Shown here: positions 37,101-48,100 of the stretch, in pieces
Numbering within the stretch: the first letter of the stretch is position 1
Layout of the letters: every line of letters begins with the position of its first letter
Source: Olleya sp. YS
GTDB taxonomy: Bacteria; Bacteroidota; Bacteroidia; Flavobacteriales; Flavobacteriaceae
Assembly: GCF_029760915.1 (NCBI RefSeq)
Contig: NZ_CP121685.1
Span: forward strand, 2,195,001 to 2,259,000
Direction: 5' to 3'
DNA: 64,000 nucleotides
The notes under the pieces: generated by a model
Seen by the model: the letters and a program-made list of their open reading frames with translations, nothing else
Database searches by the model: none
What the model was told of the DNA's origin: nothing
Made by a program: the position numbers and the translations under genes

Positions 37101-39473
37101 AGAGTTTAGGTTATTTGTTAATTCAGTATTAGTTAAAGACATCGCTACAATACTAGAGTTATTAACACTTTTAGATTGTTTTTGAATTAAATCTGAATTG
37201 TCATCTCTACCAATTCCAGCGATATCATAGTTATATCCAGCGTTAGCTGATGTATCCCATATAACAGTGCCATCTGATGCAACGTAATCTTGAGAAATAC
37301 CATTAACGCCTAATGTGATACCGTATTTTATAGCTAAGTAAGATTGAATTTTATTACGCTCGTCCGTAAGGTTTGCATCATTTTTACGAGACGAAAAAGA
37401 AATCACCTCAACAACTCTTGCATTCATAGATGCTTCATAGCCTTCACTTCGTCCAATCCAGTAACGCGAATTGTTTACGTTAGAGAAATCTGCAACGTCA
37501 TTTTGTACAGTTTCAACATTATTAGCATTGTAAAATAATTCTTGTTGTGTTAAGCTAGTATTATTTCTAGCGTTTAAAATACCGACATTGTCGTAACTGG
37601 TTGTTGTGTTATTATCGGCAACACCGTATCCAGTGTAAGGTGCTGAGTTTGTAGTTGGTCCAACACAATAGGCGTAAACTTCATTGGTAAATCTAGCAGA
37701 ATAGCGTCCATAACCGAAACCAGAAACATCTTCAGTGTCTGTTGTGATATCTTCATCTCCACAGAAGATATCCATATTTCCAAACGACGTATTAATATTT
37801 GTATCAGGTAAAATCACAGCAAACATATCTTGTGTGTAAAACCCAGAGCTACCTTGTAAAAAGTCTCCATTAGTATCGTCATAAGAAAAGTCTCCATCTA
37901 CTGGAGCTAAATTGTAAGAACTATCAAAATCGATAACAGGATTAAAGTTTACATTGTAATTAGGATTATCTCTATACGTTGGTTCTTGTCCAGCCATATT
38001 TACTGTGGCATGATTAGTTTTTGCTTGATCATACCATGTAGTTAACGGTTGGTTATCACTTATTCCAGCACCATCGTTAGCCTTTAACCAAGTCTCTAGA
38101 TTAGCTGTAACACCACCAGGACCTTCTGTTAAAGGAGTAATTCCGTAACCTTGGATGTAAAATGTATATGGGTTCTCATTAGAATCGTCATTAGCTATGG
38201 TTACAATAGCAGATCTTAATCCATTTGAAGAAGGGTCAAAAGTGATATTAAAAGTAGTATTATTTCCAGCTAAAATTGGAGTAGAAGGAGAGCTTGATAA
38301 CGTAAAGTCTGATGCGTTAGCACCTGTAATAGTTACATAAGGTGAACTACCAGTTAAGTTTAAAGGTAGTGTGCCTGCATTATGAATAGTAAATGTATTA
38401 GTATTATTTCCTGAAGATACATTTATAGAGCCAAAATCGGTGTCATCGCTTACATTTGGTGTAGCGTCTCCACTGATTATTGTAGTGCCATTTCCTGTTA
38501 TGTTGATTTCTGGTTGTGCAGTAGTAGCTGCAGTAAGAGAGATGTCATCAATAGCCATATCACTTCTGTAATAACCTCCAGTAGTACCTGAAAATCTTAT
38601 ATTTATGGTTTGACCTAAATAAGCGCTTAAGTCTAATGTCACTAATGACCATATACTACCATTATTAGTTTGTACTTGGCCAACTTGAGACCATAAATTA
38701 ATTGGAAATGTCAAACCATTATTTGTACTTAAGTCTACATTTAAAGTTCCCATATCTGCACCATACATATGGTAATAAAATGAGAATACTGCAGAAGTCG
38801 CTCCAGTAAGATCAAAACAAGGACTTACTAAATTGGAAGTATTGTTGTAATTACTACTAGCTTCAGTAAATATATACCAGTTTCCACCATTTGCAGTAGA
38901 TGGACCAGTGTTGTTAGATGGAGTACCATTAGAGTTTCTTGTCCAATCAAAATTGTCTGTAGTATCTTGTGTCCAAGCTCCAAGTCCAGATTCAAAACCT
39001 TCGTTGTATGGAAAACTACTAACTGTAGACGAGCAGGTTCCAGAACATCCACCAGAGACATTAAAGTATAATGTTACACCTGTTGAACTAGCACTGTTTC
39101 CAGAATTAGTTAAAACGGTACTTCCACTAGAAGTAATGGTAATATTTGATGCAGCACCATTCCAACCATCGTTGTAGGTGTCATACAATACAGCGTAATA
39201 ATTATTACCATCTGGAATACAACTTAAATCTAATGTTGTTGCATAAGAGTTATTAGATGCTCCATTGTATCCATTATCAATGGTCGCTAATAATGTTCCG
39301 CTAGGGTTGTAAATTTCTACTCTATTTTCTGATGACCAATTTGGCCAATTAACAGAAACTTGAACCGCTGAGGTTTGAGCGATTGATATTGTAACGGTAA
39401 AAAACATTAAAATTACCAATGTTTTTTTGTGTAATAGATTTGCTATTAATGCTTTAAGGGTAAAAGTTTTCAT
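34107..39473 (-). CDS. Giant T9SS-secreted multidomain surface protein, paralogue 1
   Basis: 1788 aa. Long signal peptide (1-33, ending SIAQ). Domains: beta domain with VNWPNWSSENRVEIYNPSG (about 38-140), MAM/jelly-roll (about 153-313), HYDIN-like choice-of-anchor D domain (about 320-450, ending ENPYTFYIQGYG), a region about 455-930 with NKIQSYLAIKYGITLG and YDIAGIGRDD (DUF8202-like), a LamG/concanavalin domain (about 935-1090), a long beta region, and a T9SS type A sorting domain (about 1715-1788, ending GSYIITLLTNEGEISKKVLV). Secreted or cell-surface, probable carbohydrate or host-surface binding. Tandem paralogue of the next gene, sharing most of residues 320-1788. Confidence 0.9.
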   Translation of the reverse strand: MKTFTLKALIANLLHKKTLVILMFFTVTISIAQTSAVQVSVNWPNWSSENRVEIYNPSGTLLATIDNGYNGASNNSYATTLDLSCIPDGNNYYAVLYDTYNDGWNGAASNITITSSGSTVLTNSGNSASSTGVTLYFNVSGGCSGTCSSTVSSFPYNEGFESGLGAWTQDTTDNFDWTRNSNGTPSNNTGPSTANGGNWYIFTEASSNYNNTSNLVSPCFDLTGATSAVFSFYYHMYGADMGTLNVDLSTNNGLTFPINLWSQVGQVQTNNGSIWSLVTLDLSAYLGQTINIRFSGTTGGYYRSDMAIDDISLTAATTAQPEINITGNGTTIISGDATPNVSDDTDFGSINVSSGNNTNTFTIHNAGTLPLNLTGSSPYVTITGANASDFTLSSSPSTPILAGNNTTFNITFDPSSNGLRSAIVTIANDDSNENPYTFYIQGYGITPLTEGPGGVTANLETWLKANDGAGISDNQPLTTWYDQAKTNHATVNMAGQEPTYRDNPNYNVNFNPVIDFDSSYNLAPVDGDFSYDDTNGDFLQGSSGFYTQDMFAVILPDTNINTSFGNMDIFCGDEDITTDTEDVSGFGYGRYSARFTNEVYAYCVGPTTNSAPYTGYGVADNNTTTSYDNVGILNARNNTSLTQQELFYNANNVETVQNDVADFSNVNNSRYWIGRSEGYEASMNARVVEVISFSSRKNDANLTDERNKIQSYLAIKYGITLGVNGISQDYVASDGTVIWDTSANAGYNYDIAGIGRDDNSDLIQKQSKSVNNSSIVAMSLTNTELTNNLNSSTFNTSNEFLVWGNDGQNTNTSGVSITVNLGPATITTVTDVMNRKWKIVETAGDDVGKVEVSVFETDLAGLPPLTGNDVYVMLVADDAGFTTNLQTVFLDPSTFNGLATREGTYDFDGTKYFTFGVAHEEVRSRHLGFDGIDNFTLIGDKVDLAGDFTASAWVKPDGSNALASDKIIVAKNNGVEGYKFFLTDNNVVSFSIGNLATDRIDSNTTLPNNVWHHVAVIYHSNVARLYIDGVLDTSKTIVNPTPNGAEFAIGAIYIDKLNVQDYFKGDIDEIRIWDEALTLPQLRYVMNQELEKAGAVVNGAIVPNTITKNEINTVGWTNLKAYYNMNSYIGTHLNDVSGNGNRGSLTDPDKFTLEYQSSPLPYNSTNNGSWDNNNSWENGSELYIPGSPSIVDSDTTIDWNIVKTNHDITLENSALPSVNNQNRTVLGLFVESNQITANGDTASNTGNGLTITHYLKLDGKIDLEGESQLIQTQDSELDITSAGTLERDQQGTQDLYTYNYWSSPVGVSNTTSNNNSYTLPSVYKDGTNSAAPVNINFLTSGYDGTSGTPIGIADYWIWKYANQSGAYSDWQHVRSTGSLSAGEGFTMKGVANTNGNVTLEQNYVLEGKPNNGEITLPITAGNEYLVGNPYASAIDAHQFIMDNAPTIEGAGSTTGTLYFWEHWGGGSHNLADYQGGYATYNLSGATPAASYGTNDPMVATGGTPSKLPGRYIPVAQGFFVKSENTGTVKFSNSQRVFEKEGSASVFVRQSAENTTAQNYNSDDRLKIRLGLNSVNGIHRQLLVTQDQNAKSGYDWGYDGELTESQIDDMYWIIDNNNYIIQGTDVIDVNTVLPIGLKTDTAGNNTITIDALENVPADLDIYVHDILNGTYHDLRQTDYVVNLGAGEHLNRFEIVFDTPEALSIEDDVLESDINIYYSNSLQSIVVNNPKLNNIKSVNLYSILGQHITNFSEVDTQDYIELNTGKLSTGSYIITLLTNEGEISKKVLVE

Positions 39474-39545
39474 AAGCAGGAATTTTTGTTTAGTTTGGGG
39501 ACTAATATTAATTCTACTTTAAAACTATTCTTTTATTAGTTTAAA

Positions 39546-39611
39546 TACAAATATTTTCGATGAAATACATCAAAGTTTATATTTTATTAATAAATAATCG
39601 TTGAAATACAT
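39546..39611 (-). promoter_or_regulatory. Shared upstream element plus promoter of giant gene 1
   Basis: TCGATGAAATACAT (39557-39570) and TCGTTGAAATACAT (39598-39611) lie 41 bp apart. The first sits next to a minus-strand TTTG (39548-39551) that, with TAGTTTTA (39520-39527) 20 nt on, forms a plausible -33/-7 pair. The 24-bp block 39546-39569 matches the one upstream of giant gene 2 at 21 positions. It lies 73 bp upstream of the start codon. Confidence 0.55.
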
Positions 39612-39647
39612 TTTATATGGTTTAAAAGTGTTTTGCTTGTAATCACA

Positions 39648-39679
39648 AAAAAACCCGAAACAATTGTTTCGGGTTTTTT
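39648..39679 (-). terminator. Terminator of giant gene 2
   Basis: Perfect inverted repeat with 16-nt arms, AAAAAACCCGAAACAA and TTGTTTCGGGTTTTTT, ending 34 bp from the gene stop. Confidence 0.9.
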
Positions 39680-39713
39680 ATCTAGTTAAGAATAAAGTAG
39701 ATTTGGGGTCATT

Positions 39714-42700
39714 TTATTCAACTAAAACTTTTTTAGATAGTTTACCTTCTTCGGTCTTAATTTCTAAAATATAAGTACTTGTACTTAGTGGGTTTGTTTT
39801 TAATTCAATTAACTCCAAAGTTTCAAATTCATCAAAAGTTATAATCTCTTGTCCTAATAAATTATAAAGTGTCACTTTGGTTATATTTTCTAATTTAGGA
39901 TTATTAATAACTATTGTATTATTATCATTAGAGTAATAAAAATTGATTGCTGTTTCAAATTCAAAGTCATCTGTAGATAATACTCCCGATTGACTAAATC
40001 TTAATTCAAAGCGATCTAAGTATTCTCCAGCATTCAAATTAATAGAAAAGTCACTTTGTCTAATATCATGATATGTATCTGTCACAGCATCATAGATATA
40101 AATTTCTAAATCGGTAGGTACATTTTCTAAAGCATCAATGGTGAAGGTGTTAATACCATTATTATCTACATGTAAACCTAACGGTAGAATAGTAGTTGCA
40201 CTAATATCATTAGTTCCTTGTATAATGTATTTGTCATTGTCAACCATCCAATAGATATCATCCATTTGTGTTTCGTTATTAACACCATCATAACCCCAAT
40301 CATATCCAGGAGTTGCGTTAGTATCTTCAGTGACTAATAGTTGTCTATGTAAACTGTTAACAGAATTAAATCCTAATCTGATTTTTAATCTGTTGTCAGC
40401 ATTATAAGTGTTGTTTGAAGCTGCTTGTGCAGACGCTTTAACAAAAACAGAAGATGCACCTTCTTTTTCAAATACACGTTGTGTGTTATTAAATCTAATA
40501 TTTCCAGTATTTTCACTTTTAACAAAGAAACCTTGAGATACAGGAATATAACGTCCAGGAAGTTTAACTGGTGTTCCGCCAGTTGCTACCAACGGATCAT
40601 TAGTACCATAACTTGCTGCAGGAGTTGCTCCAGATAAGTTATATGTTGCATATCCACCTTGATAATCTCCTAAATTGTGAGAGCCTCCTCCCCAATGTTC
40701 CCAGAAGTAAAGTGTACCAGTCGTGCTACCAGGACCTTCGATTGTTGGTGCATTATCCATGATAAATTTATCTGCATCTATAGCTGACGCATAAGGATTA
40801 CCAACTAAATATTCATTACCTGCAGTTATTGGAAGTGTAATCTCTCCGTTATTTGGTTTTCCTTCAAAAACATAGTTTTGTTCTAAGGTCACATTACCAC
40901 TAGTATTAGTTACACCTTTCATTGTGTATCCTTCACCTGCTTGTAATGTTCCTGTGCTTCTTACATGTTGCCAGTCTGCATAATCTCCAGATTGGTTCGA
41001 ATATTTCCATATCCAATAATCAGCAATACCTATAGGTGTTCCAGTAGTACCATTATAACCATTAGTTATAAAGTTGATGTTTACTGGATTATTTGGGTCT
41101 GTACCATCTTTAAAAACTTGAGGTAATGTATATGAATTATTATTTGTTGTTGTGTTACTAACTCCTACTGGTGATGACCAGTAATTATAAGTAAATACAT
41201 CTCTTGTTCCTTGCTGGTCGCGCTCTAATGTTCCAGAACTTGTAGTATCAAAATCACTATCTTCTGTTTGAACTAATTGCGACTCACCTTGTAAATCTAT
41301 TTTACCGTCTAATTTTAAGTAATGTGATACTGTTAGACCGTTTCCAGTATCTGTGCTGTTATCACCTGTTACAGATAATGTATTATTTTTTACGTCTAAG
41401 CTTAATACTGTTCTATTACCATTACTAGCTGTTGGCAAACTACCGTTATCCATAGTTATGTTGTGGCTTGTTTCAACAATATTCCAATTTACTGTTTTGG
41501 TATTATCTACTACAGAAGTTGCTCCAGGAATGTTTTGAACATTTCCATTAATCCATGAAGTATTAGTGTCCCAGTCTCCATTTGCATTACTCTTATATGG
41601 TAATGGAGCAGTTTGATAGTCTACTGTATTTAAATTTCTTAACGCACCTTGACGATTATTATCCGACTCATCATTAGTATTAGTGTAAGTATATATCGAC
41701 ATTGGATAATAGCCTTCTAAATTTGACCAAGGGATTGTTGCAGCATCATTTTTAGTGATTGTAGTCGGCATTACTTTACCATTAACAAAGTTTGCATTTT
41801 CCTCAAGTTCTTGATTCATTAAAAAGTGTAGTTGATTTTCTTCTAAAGCAGTACTCCAAATTCTAATCTCGTCAATATTTCCTTGAAAGAATGCTCCTGG
41901 AATTGTTTTTCCAGCTGCAGCTACAAAGAAAGATTGATCTGTATTACTTGGTGCTGTAACAGATGCATCATTATCAAAAACACCATCTATGTATATACTA
42001 GCTGTTCCGCCATCATATATTACTGCTACTTGGTGCCATTTTCCAACAGGAATAGTTGTATTAGATGTAACGGTTTCTGTTAGCACTCCGTTTTTAACAG
42101 AGAATTCTAATCTTCCTAACGCATTAATTTTAAAATCATATCCTTCGGTAAAAGTTACATCTCTTTTGGAAACTATAGAGCTATTGGCTGAAGAAGCGGT
42201 TCTGTTTATCCATGCTGATATTGTAAATGACCCAGTGTTTAAATCAAAAGTGTCATCCATATCTATATAATCTCCTGTACCATCAAAATATACTGAACGT
42301 TCAACTATAATTTGAGGAGCATAACCAAATGTGATATATTTAGTGCCATCAAAATCGTAAGTCGTTTCAAGGTTAGAACCATTTTGAGTCATTACTCGAT
42401 AGTCTGCAGTTGGATCAAAAACTGGAGCGTCCGATATAAACATATAGTAACTTCCTGGAGGACTTATATTTCTAATAGCATTTTGAGGTATTGATATTTT
42501 TACTTCGTCAATATCACTACCGTTTTCAACAACTTTCCAGATACGTTGCATACCCAAAAAACTAACTGGAGTTGATAATCCAGAAATACCAGCACTCATA
42601 TCTACAGCAATTGTATTAGGAGCAGCATCTAAGTTTGCATTGTTATTTCCCCACATTAAGTATGACTTATCGTCTAACGTGTTTGAGTTATTGGTTTTAT

Positions 42701-44999
42701 TTAAATTATTTGTTGAGTAAATATCTGTTAATCCTATAGTTAAAATACCTTCAATTAAACCTGTTCCGTCAGTAGCATTGTTTATGCTACTAGATTGTTT
42801 CTGGTTTAAATTAGCAACATCATCACGTCCAATTCCAGCTATATCATAGTTGTAACCTGTATTTTCTGATTGATCCCAAATGATATTACCATCACTATCA
42901 ACATAATCTTGAGATGTACCATTAGCACCTAATGTGATACCGTATTTAACAGCTAAGTAAGATTGCACTCTGTTTCTTTGGTCTGTTAAATCTGTATCAT
43001 TTAAAGTATTTGAAAAGGTTACAATTTCAGCAATTCTTCCATTGAAACTTCCTCTATATGCTTGACTTCTTCCAATCCAAAATCTTGAATCGTTTACATT
43101 GGCAAATTGTGGTAATCCAGATTCACCATTACCAATATCCACACCATTATAGTATAGGTCTTGTGCTGTTGGTGCTGAAGTAGAGTTATTTCTAGCATTT
43201 ATTATTCCAGCGTTAGAGTAGCTATCTGTTGTGCTAACATGAGCTTTACCATATCCTCTTAGAGATATATCAACAGGGTTAGGGTCTGGTGTTCCGCTTA
43301 CAGCGAATGTAATAATTTCGTCATCTAGTCTATCTGTAAATCCTCCCCATCCAAGACCACTTACATCTTTATCTGTATCTAGTGTATTGTCAGCATCACC
43401 ACAAAACATATCCATTGCTCCGTAAGAACTATTAACAGTTTCTTCTGGAATAGCTACAATAAAAATTTCTTGCGTATAAAATCCTGAAGCCCCTTCTAAA
43501 TATTGTTGTGGTGTAACCGTAGGATCTGTTTCGTAAGGCGAATTTGGAGTATTATCAAATGCAACTACGGGATTAAAGTTTATATTTTGTGTTGTATTAT
43601 CGTAAAAAGTAGGTTCTTGACCAGCTGTATTTACTGTTGCATTAGCACCTCTACCTTGGTCACTCCACATACTAATACTTTGACCATCTGTATAAGAAAG
43701 TCCATCAGTACCTTTTAGCCATACTTTTAAATTGGCTACAACACCACCTGGACCTTCCGTTAAAGGTGTAACTCCTGTACCTTGAATGGTAAAGTTATAT
43801 GGGTTCTCATCAGCATCGTCATTAGCTATAGTTATAGTTGCAGTTCTAACACCAACTGCTAATGGTGAAAAGTCAATATTAAAAGTTGTGCTACTTCCAG
43901 CAGCAATAGCATTTGATGGTGCTGTAGATATTGAAAAATCCAAAGCGTTTACTCCGCTAATAGTTATATAAGGACTTAAAGGCGCTGTTAAATTTAAAGT
44001 TGCTCCTCCAGTATTTTCTATAGTATATGTTCTAGTAACAGTAGATCCTAAATCTACTAAACCAAAATCTGTATTGTTTGTAGTAGATGGTGTCGTACTA
44101 CCATCAACTATATCTGTACCACTACTGTTAACATCCATCTCTCCACCACAAATACCACCAGATACATTAAAGAAAACTGTTGTACCAGACCATGTAGCAC
44201 TATTTCCGTTTTGATTGACTACCGTTGCTCCTGATGAAGTTATAGTGATGTTATCAGTTCCATTCCAACCATCTCCATAAGAGTCATACATTATAAAATA
44301 ATAGCTATTTAAGTCTTCTAAACAGCCTAAGCTTCTAGTTTCGGTATAACTACTTCCTGTTCCAACAATAGAGTCTATTAATGTACCATCTGGCGCATAA
44401 ATAAATACAGAATTTTCATAAGCGTATAAAGGCCAATCAACAGATACTATGACGTTAGAAAATGTAGGTGGATATCCTTCAATTAAAACGTCGTCAAAAT
44501 AATTATATTCAGAAGAACTACTTGCTTTTCCAAGAAATCTAAATTTAGCATTTGAAGCGAAAGTATAACTTCCTGAACTTAAGGTGAATGAAAAATTATT
44601 TGTCGTACCTGATCCTGTATTGGAAAATTCTGTTCCTCTTCTGTAAGTTTCAAGAGTAGTCCAAGAAGACCCATTGTAATATTGTAAATCAAATCCTTCA
44701 CCATTATCAACACCATTGGACTTATGACAAAATGAAATATCTACAGAGCCATACGTTGAAATATCTAAACTTGGAGATTCTATATTACTACTACTTTGAT
44801 CATCCTTAACAAATATACTTTTTGTATCAGAACATTTATAGTTAACATTATTGTTTAGGCCTCCATTAGATCCTCCTATCCAACCTTGTAAGCCAGAGGA
44901 GAAATTGTAGGATGCTACAGTTGTTTGAGAAATAGATTGAATTGTACTTGAAAAAAATAGGGCAAGCACAATTAATGTTAAAGAGTAAAAATTCTTCAT
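39714..44999 (-). CDS. Giant T9SS-secreted multidomain surface protein, paralogue 2
   Basis: 1761 aa. Signal peptide (1-25, ending SISQ). N-terminal jelly-roll-like domain (about 27-175) replaces the MAM domain of its neighbour and comes before, not after, the VDWPLYAYENSVFIYAPDG beta domain (about 182-290). From about residue 290 the order is the same: choice-of-anchor D, DUF8202-like region (RVQSYLAVKYGITLG), LamG (about 920-1080), beta region, T9SS type A sorting domain (last 75 residues, ending KLSKKVLV). Stretches such as GNEYLVGNPYASAID are identical in both proteins. Own promoter and terminator. Exported across the outer membrane and probably anchored or released. Confidence 0.9.
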   Translation of the reverse strand: MKNFYSLTLIVLALFFSSTIQSISQTTVASYNFSSGLQGWIGGSNGGLNNNVNYKCSDTKSIFVKDDQSSSNIESPSLDISTYGSVDISFCHKSNGVDNGEGFDLQYYNGSSWTTLETYRRGTEFSNTGSGTTNNFSFTLSSGSYTFASNAKFRFLGKASSSSEYNYFDDVLIEGYPPTFSNVIVSVDWPLYAYENSVFIYAPDGTLIDSIVGTGSSYTETRSLGCLEDLNSYYFIMYDSYGDGWNGTDNITITSSGATVVNQNGNSATWSGTTVFFNVSGGICGGEMDVNSSGTDIVDGSTTPSTTNNTDFGLVDLGSTVTRTYTIENTGGATLNLTAPLSPYITISGVNALDFSISTAPSNAIAAGSSTTFNIDFSPLAVGVRTATITIANDDADENPYNFTIQGTGVTPLTEGPGGVVANLKVWLKGTDGLSYTDGQSISMWSDQGRGANATVNTAGQEPTFYDNTTQNINFNPVVAFDNTPNSPYETDPTVTPQQYLEGASGFYTQEIFIVAIPEETVNSSYGAMDMFCGDADNTLDTDKDVSGLGWGGFTDRLDDEIITFAVSGTPDPNPVDISLRGYGKAHVSTTDSYSNAGIINARNNSTSAPTAQDLYYNGVDIGNGESGLPQFANVNDSRFWIGRSQAYRGSFNGRIAEIVTFSNTLNDTDLTDQRNRVQSYLAVKYGITLGANGTSQDYVDSDGNIIWDQSENTGYNYDIAGIGRDDVANLNQKQSSSINNATDGTGLIEGILTIGLTDIYSTNNLNKTNNSNTLDDKSYLMWGNNNANLDAAPNTIAVDMSAGISGLSTPVSFLGMQRIWKVVENGSDIDEVKISIPQNAIRNISPPGSYYMFISDAPVFDPTADYRVMTQNGSNLETTYDFDGTKYITFGYAPQIIVERSVYFDGTGDYIDMDDTFDLNTGSFTISAWINRTASSANSSIVSKRDVTFTEGYDFKINALGRLEFSVKNGVLTETVTSNTTIPVGKWHQVAVIYDGGTASIYIDGVFDNDASVTAPSNTDQSFFVAAAGKTIPGAFFQGNIDEIRIWSTALEENQLHFLMNQELEENANFVNGKVMPTTITKNDAATIPWSNLEGYYPMSIYTYTNTNDESDNNRQGALRNLNTVDYQTAPLPYKSNANGDWDTNTSWINGNVQNIPGATSVVDNTKTVNWNIVETSHNITMDNGSLPTASNGNRTVLSLDVKNNTLSVTGDNSTDTGNGLTVSHYLKLDGKIDLQGESQLVQTEDSDFDTTSSGTLERDQQGTRDVFTYNYWSSPVGVSNTTTNNNSYTLPQVFKDGTDPNNPVNINFITNGYNGTTGTPIGIADYWIWKYSNQSGDYADWQHVRSTGTLQAGEGYTMKGVTNTSGNVTLEQNYVFEGKPNNGEITLPITAGNEYLVGNPYASAIDADKFIMDNAPTIEGPGSTTGTLYFWEHWGGGSHNLGDYQGGYATYNLSGATPAASYGTNDPLVATGGTPVKLPGRYIPVSQGFFVKSENTGNIRFNNTQRVFEKEGASSVFVKASAQAASNNTYNADNRLKIRLGFNSVNSLHRQLLVTEDTNATPGYDWGYDGVNNETQMDDIYWMVDNDKYIIQGTNDISATTILPLGLHVDNNGINTFTIDALENVPTDLEIYIYDAVTDTYHDIRQSDFSINLNAGEYLDRFELRFSQSGVLSTDDFEFETAINFYYSNDNNTIVINNPKLENITKVTLYNLLGQEIITFDEFETLELIELKTNPLSTSTYILEIKTEEGKLSKKVLVE

Positions 45000-45037
45000 A
45001 ATCGGTTAAGTTATTAGTTGGGACTAATTATTTGGGT

Positions 45038-45088
45038 CAAATATAGTTCAATTTGTCTATTAAATGCAAATATATTCGATGAAATGCA
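45038..45088 (-). promoter_or_regulatory. Promoter and shared upstream element of giant gene 2
   Basis: On the minus strand TTTG (45067-45070), 21 nt, TATATTTG (45038-45045): both boxes exact to consensus. Immediately upstream lies TCGATGAAATGCA (45076-45088), the element shared with the other two secreted-protein genes at the same 10-nt offset from the -33 box. Confidence 0.65.
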
Positions 45089-45124
45089 ATATATAAATAT
45101 AACTTATTGATTATCAATTAAATA

Positions 45125-45156
45125 AAAAAACCATAACTATTGTGTTATGGCTTTTT
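45125..45156 (-). terminator. Terminator of the M14 peptidase gene
   Basis: CCATAAC/GTTATGG stem (45131-45150) with A and T runs on either side; 23 bp after the peptidase stop on the minus strand. Confidence 0.75.
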
Positions 45157-45178
45157 ATTATGCAGTTCGTCGATGTTT

Positions 45179-48100
45179 TTACTTAATTAGCTTTTTGATA
45201 ATCGATTTATTGTTATTTAAATCAGTTATTTTTAATAAGTAAGTTCCATTAGATAAATCTCCTAAATTGGTAATGTTAATGGTATTGGTTGATACGTTTT
45301 TCTTCGTAGAGTTATAAATCACTCGACCACTAATATCAAATAATTCAATATTATAACTTGAAATTTGATTTGGTAATTTAATACTAATAGTTTCCTTAAA
45401 TGGGTTAGGGTAGATGTTTAAGTTTTCTAACGTATTATCTTCAATACTTAAGGTCTGTTCTTTAATATTTACTGTGTAGTCTTCCACTTCTCCATAAGTA
45501 AACGTTTCACAACTTGTTGGAATAGCATTATACTTCATAGATACTCTCATTCTGGTTAAACCAGTTGGTGCACCTAATGGGATAGTAATATTTCCGCTTG
45601 CTACATTTTGGCTTGGATTACTTGATAAAACATCTTCACCTGTATCTTCAAAATCTCCATCTTGATTAAAGTCAATCCATACTGCAACACCTTCATTATA
45701 TTGTGTTGTTGTCCAGATTTTAGTAACGGTAATTGTTGGTGTGGTATTTTTTGTTAAATCTACTACCATTGAAGTAAAGTCTGAGTAACCAGATGTCGTA
45801 CTAGAGGTTGTATTATTGTCTAGGTCGTTTAACTGTACACGACCAATATATTCATCATTTATATTTGTTCCTTGAGACGCACAGTATGTCACTTGGCTAG
45901 TCATAAAATTAACTGTTGCACTGTATGCAGATGAAGACGAATCACATTTAGATCTAACTTGCACATCATAATTGGTTTGAGGCATTAAATTAGTTATCGT
46001 AAAACTTGCAGTTGTTAAATCTGGCGTCATAATCCAAGTACTTGTACCAGTTTCTCTATATCTTAAATCATAAGTTGCAGATGGAATAGCATCCCAAGTT
46101 ACTGTAGCTTGAGAAGAACCAATAGATCCAACAGTTATATTATTTGGTACAGTAGCAACGCAAGGGATTTGTAAACTAATAATTTTAAAATCATCTATAA
46201 AAAATCCATCAGATGTTGTTGTGTAGTTTTCTGATACGTTACTAGCATCAGATCTAAAGTTGAATCTAAACTGTACATTAGTTGCGTCTGGCTGTAAAAA
46301 TGTCGAGTTTATGCCTGCGTTGATAACAAACTCTTCCATAACCCAATTATCCATTCTATCTCCATCATAGATTTGACCAGAACTACCAGATTGAAAGGAT
46401 GAACCACTGCTTTTATTGTCATGATTTGTAGTACTACTAGTCGCTTCTGGCTTAGTATACTTACCACATAAAGGTAACCATGTCGAACCGTCTTTAGAGG
46501 CTAACACTTCTACATAATCATAATTTCTTTCTAAATCCCATTTAGTATAAAATTGAATAATTACTTCGTCAGAATTTGTAAAGTCATAACTATTAGACGT
46601 CGTTAATGTTTTTGTCGAATTTGAAGCATATGGTACTGTGTTACCAGTTCTTAAGGCATTGGTCCCAGAATAAGCATCTACAGATGTATTGTTCCAACCA
46701 CCAGATTGTGTCCAACCAGAAATACCATTAATATCTGGGTTATGATCAAACATTAGAGTAGGGTTGTAGTATTTTTCAAAATTTGCCTCATAAATTACTC
46801 CATTATCATTAGATAGCTTTACATTGTATTCAATCTTTTCGTTTGCTGGAATTCCACTAGCTAATTGCAATTGAGCAGTAACTGTTCTTTGCTCTAAAGC
46901 AGACATACCTGTTTCAGTTCCCGCTTGGGTAACTCCTGTAATATTAGATGATATTGGAGTTACAGTAACTGTAAAATCACTTCCTGTTTGTCCAATACGC
47001 TCAATACCAAAATCTAAATTTGCGGTAGATCCATTGATATTACTTTGTGTTAAGTCGTGTAGTTTAGCATATTTACCACCATAATAAGCAGTAGCTAAAG
47101 AGATACGCATTGAGTTTTCTGCATTTAAATATACATTAGCATTACTTGGCCAAAAACCAGCACTAGATACTCCGTGTTCTGGAGTTGTAGCTAAAATAGC
47201 CTGTCCAGATCCAGTTGATCCGTTATTATCAGGATTACCACCTAACATCCAATCGTCAGGTAATCCATTTGATTCATAAAAAATGGTTGCACCATATAAG
47301 TATCTATTATATCTTGACATTTCTTCATGCCATCTATGAAACTCGTCTTCTCTTCCAGAATTTAAAGTAGGTACACCACCATATGGATGTGGTATAGAAT
47401 TAGCGTAAGAGTGATTCCAAACACCTGTTTTGAAATTTCGATTGGTAATAAAATCAACCATGATTTGTGTTTCAGGTTCTGAAGCTGGAGAAGGACCTCT
47501 ATAGGTGTTATTTGATGGATTTCCATTAGATCCAATGTTATTATAATTCCAGAAATAATCAAAGTTTCTATTTAAATCCACTCCTCTTAACGCAGTACTA
47601 TTAGAAGTACTTCCTGTATTAGGTCTTAAATTTTTACGTTGCATTCCGCCTCCACCAGGACTTAAATGTTGATTCCAACGTAATCCATCAGGATTTACAA
47701 CAGGTACAAAATACAATTCGTTATTATCTACTAATTCTTTAATGGCATCGTTAGTATCATAATTTTCAATTAGATACCACATAAAGTATATGTTATTCAT
47801 TAAAGCACTTACTTCTCTTGAGTGTATCATAGAAGTAAATAGTATTTGTGGCTTAGTATTTTCAGGTGATGTACTTTGATTACCTGTTATTCTAATATAA
47901 TGAATTGTTTGAGGATCCCATCTTGAAGTACCTTGACCTGTATATGTTAATCCATTATTTGTTATAGTATTTGCTGGATTACCCCAAGTAGTTTGATTGG
48001 TTGAAGAGGCATCAGCTTTTTGAGAGACAATATCTAAACCATTAGTTTGAGAGTAGTTATACATTTCATCTAATTCCATTAGCATATCACTAACTGTTAA

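Noticed and set aside
41883-43971. Several plus-strand frames of 60-93 codons opposite the giant T9SS genes
   Set aside because: Antisense shadows of Ser/Thr/Asn-rich coding DNA; no protein-like motifs and no promoter boxes.
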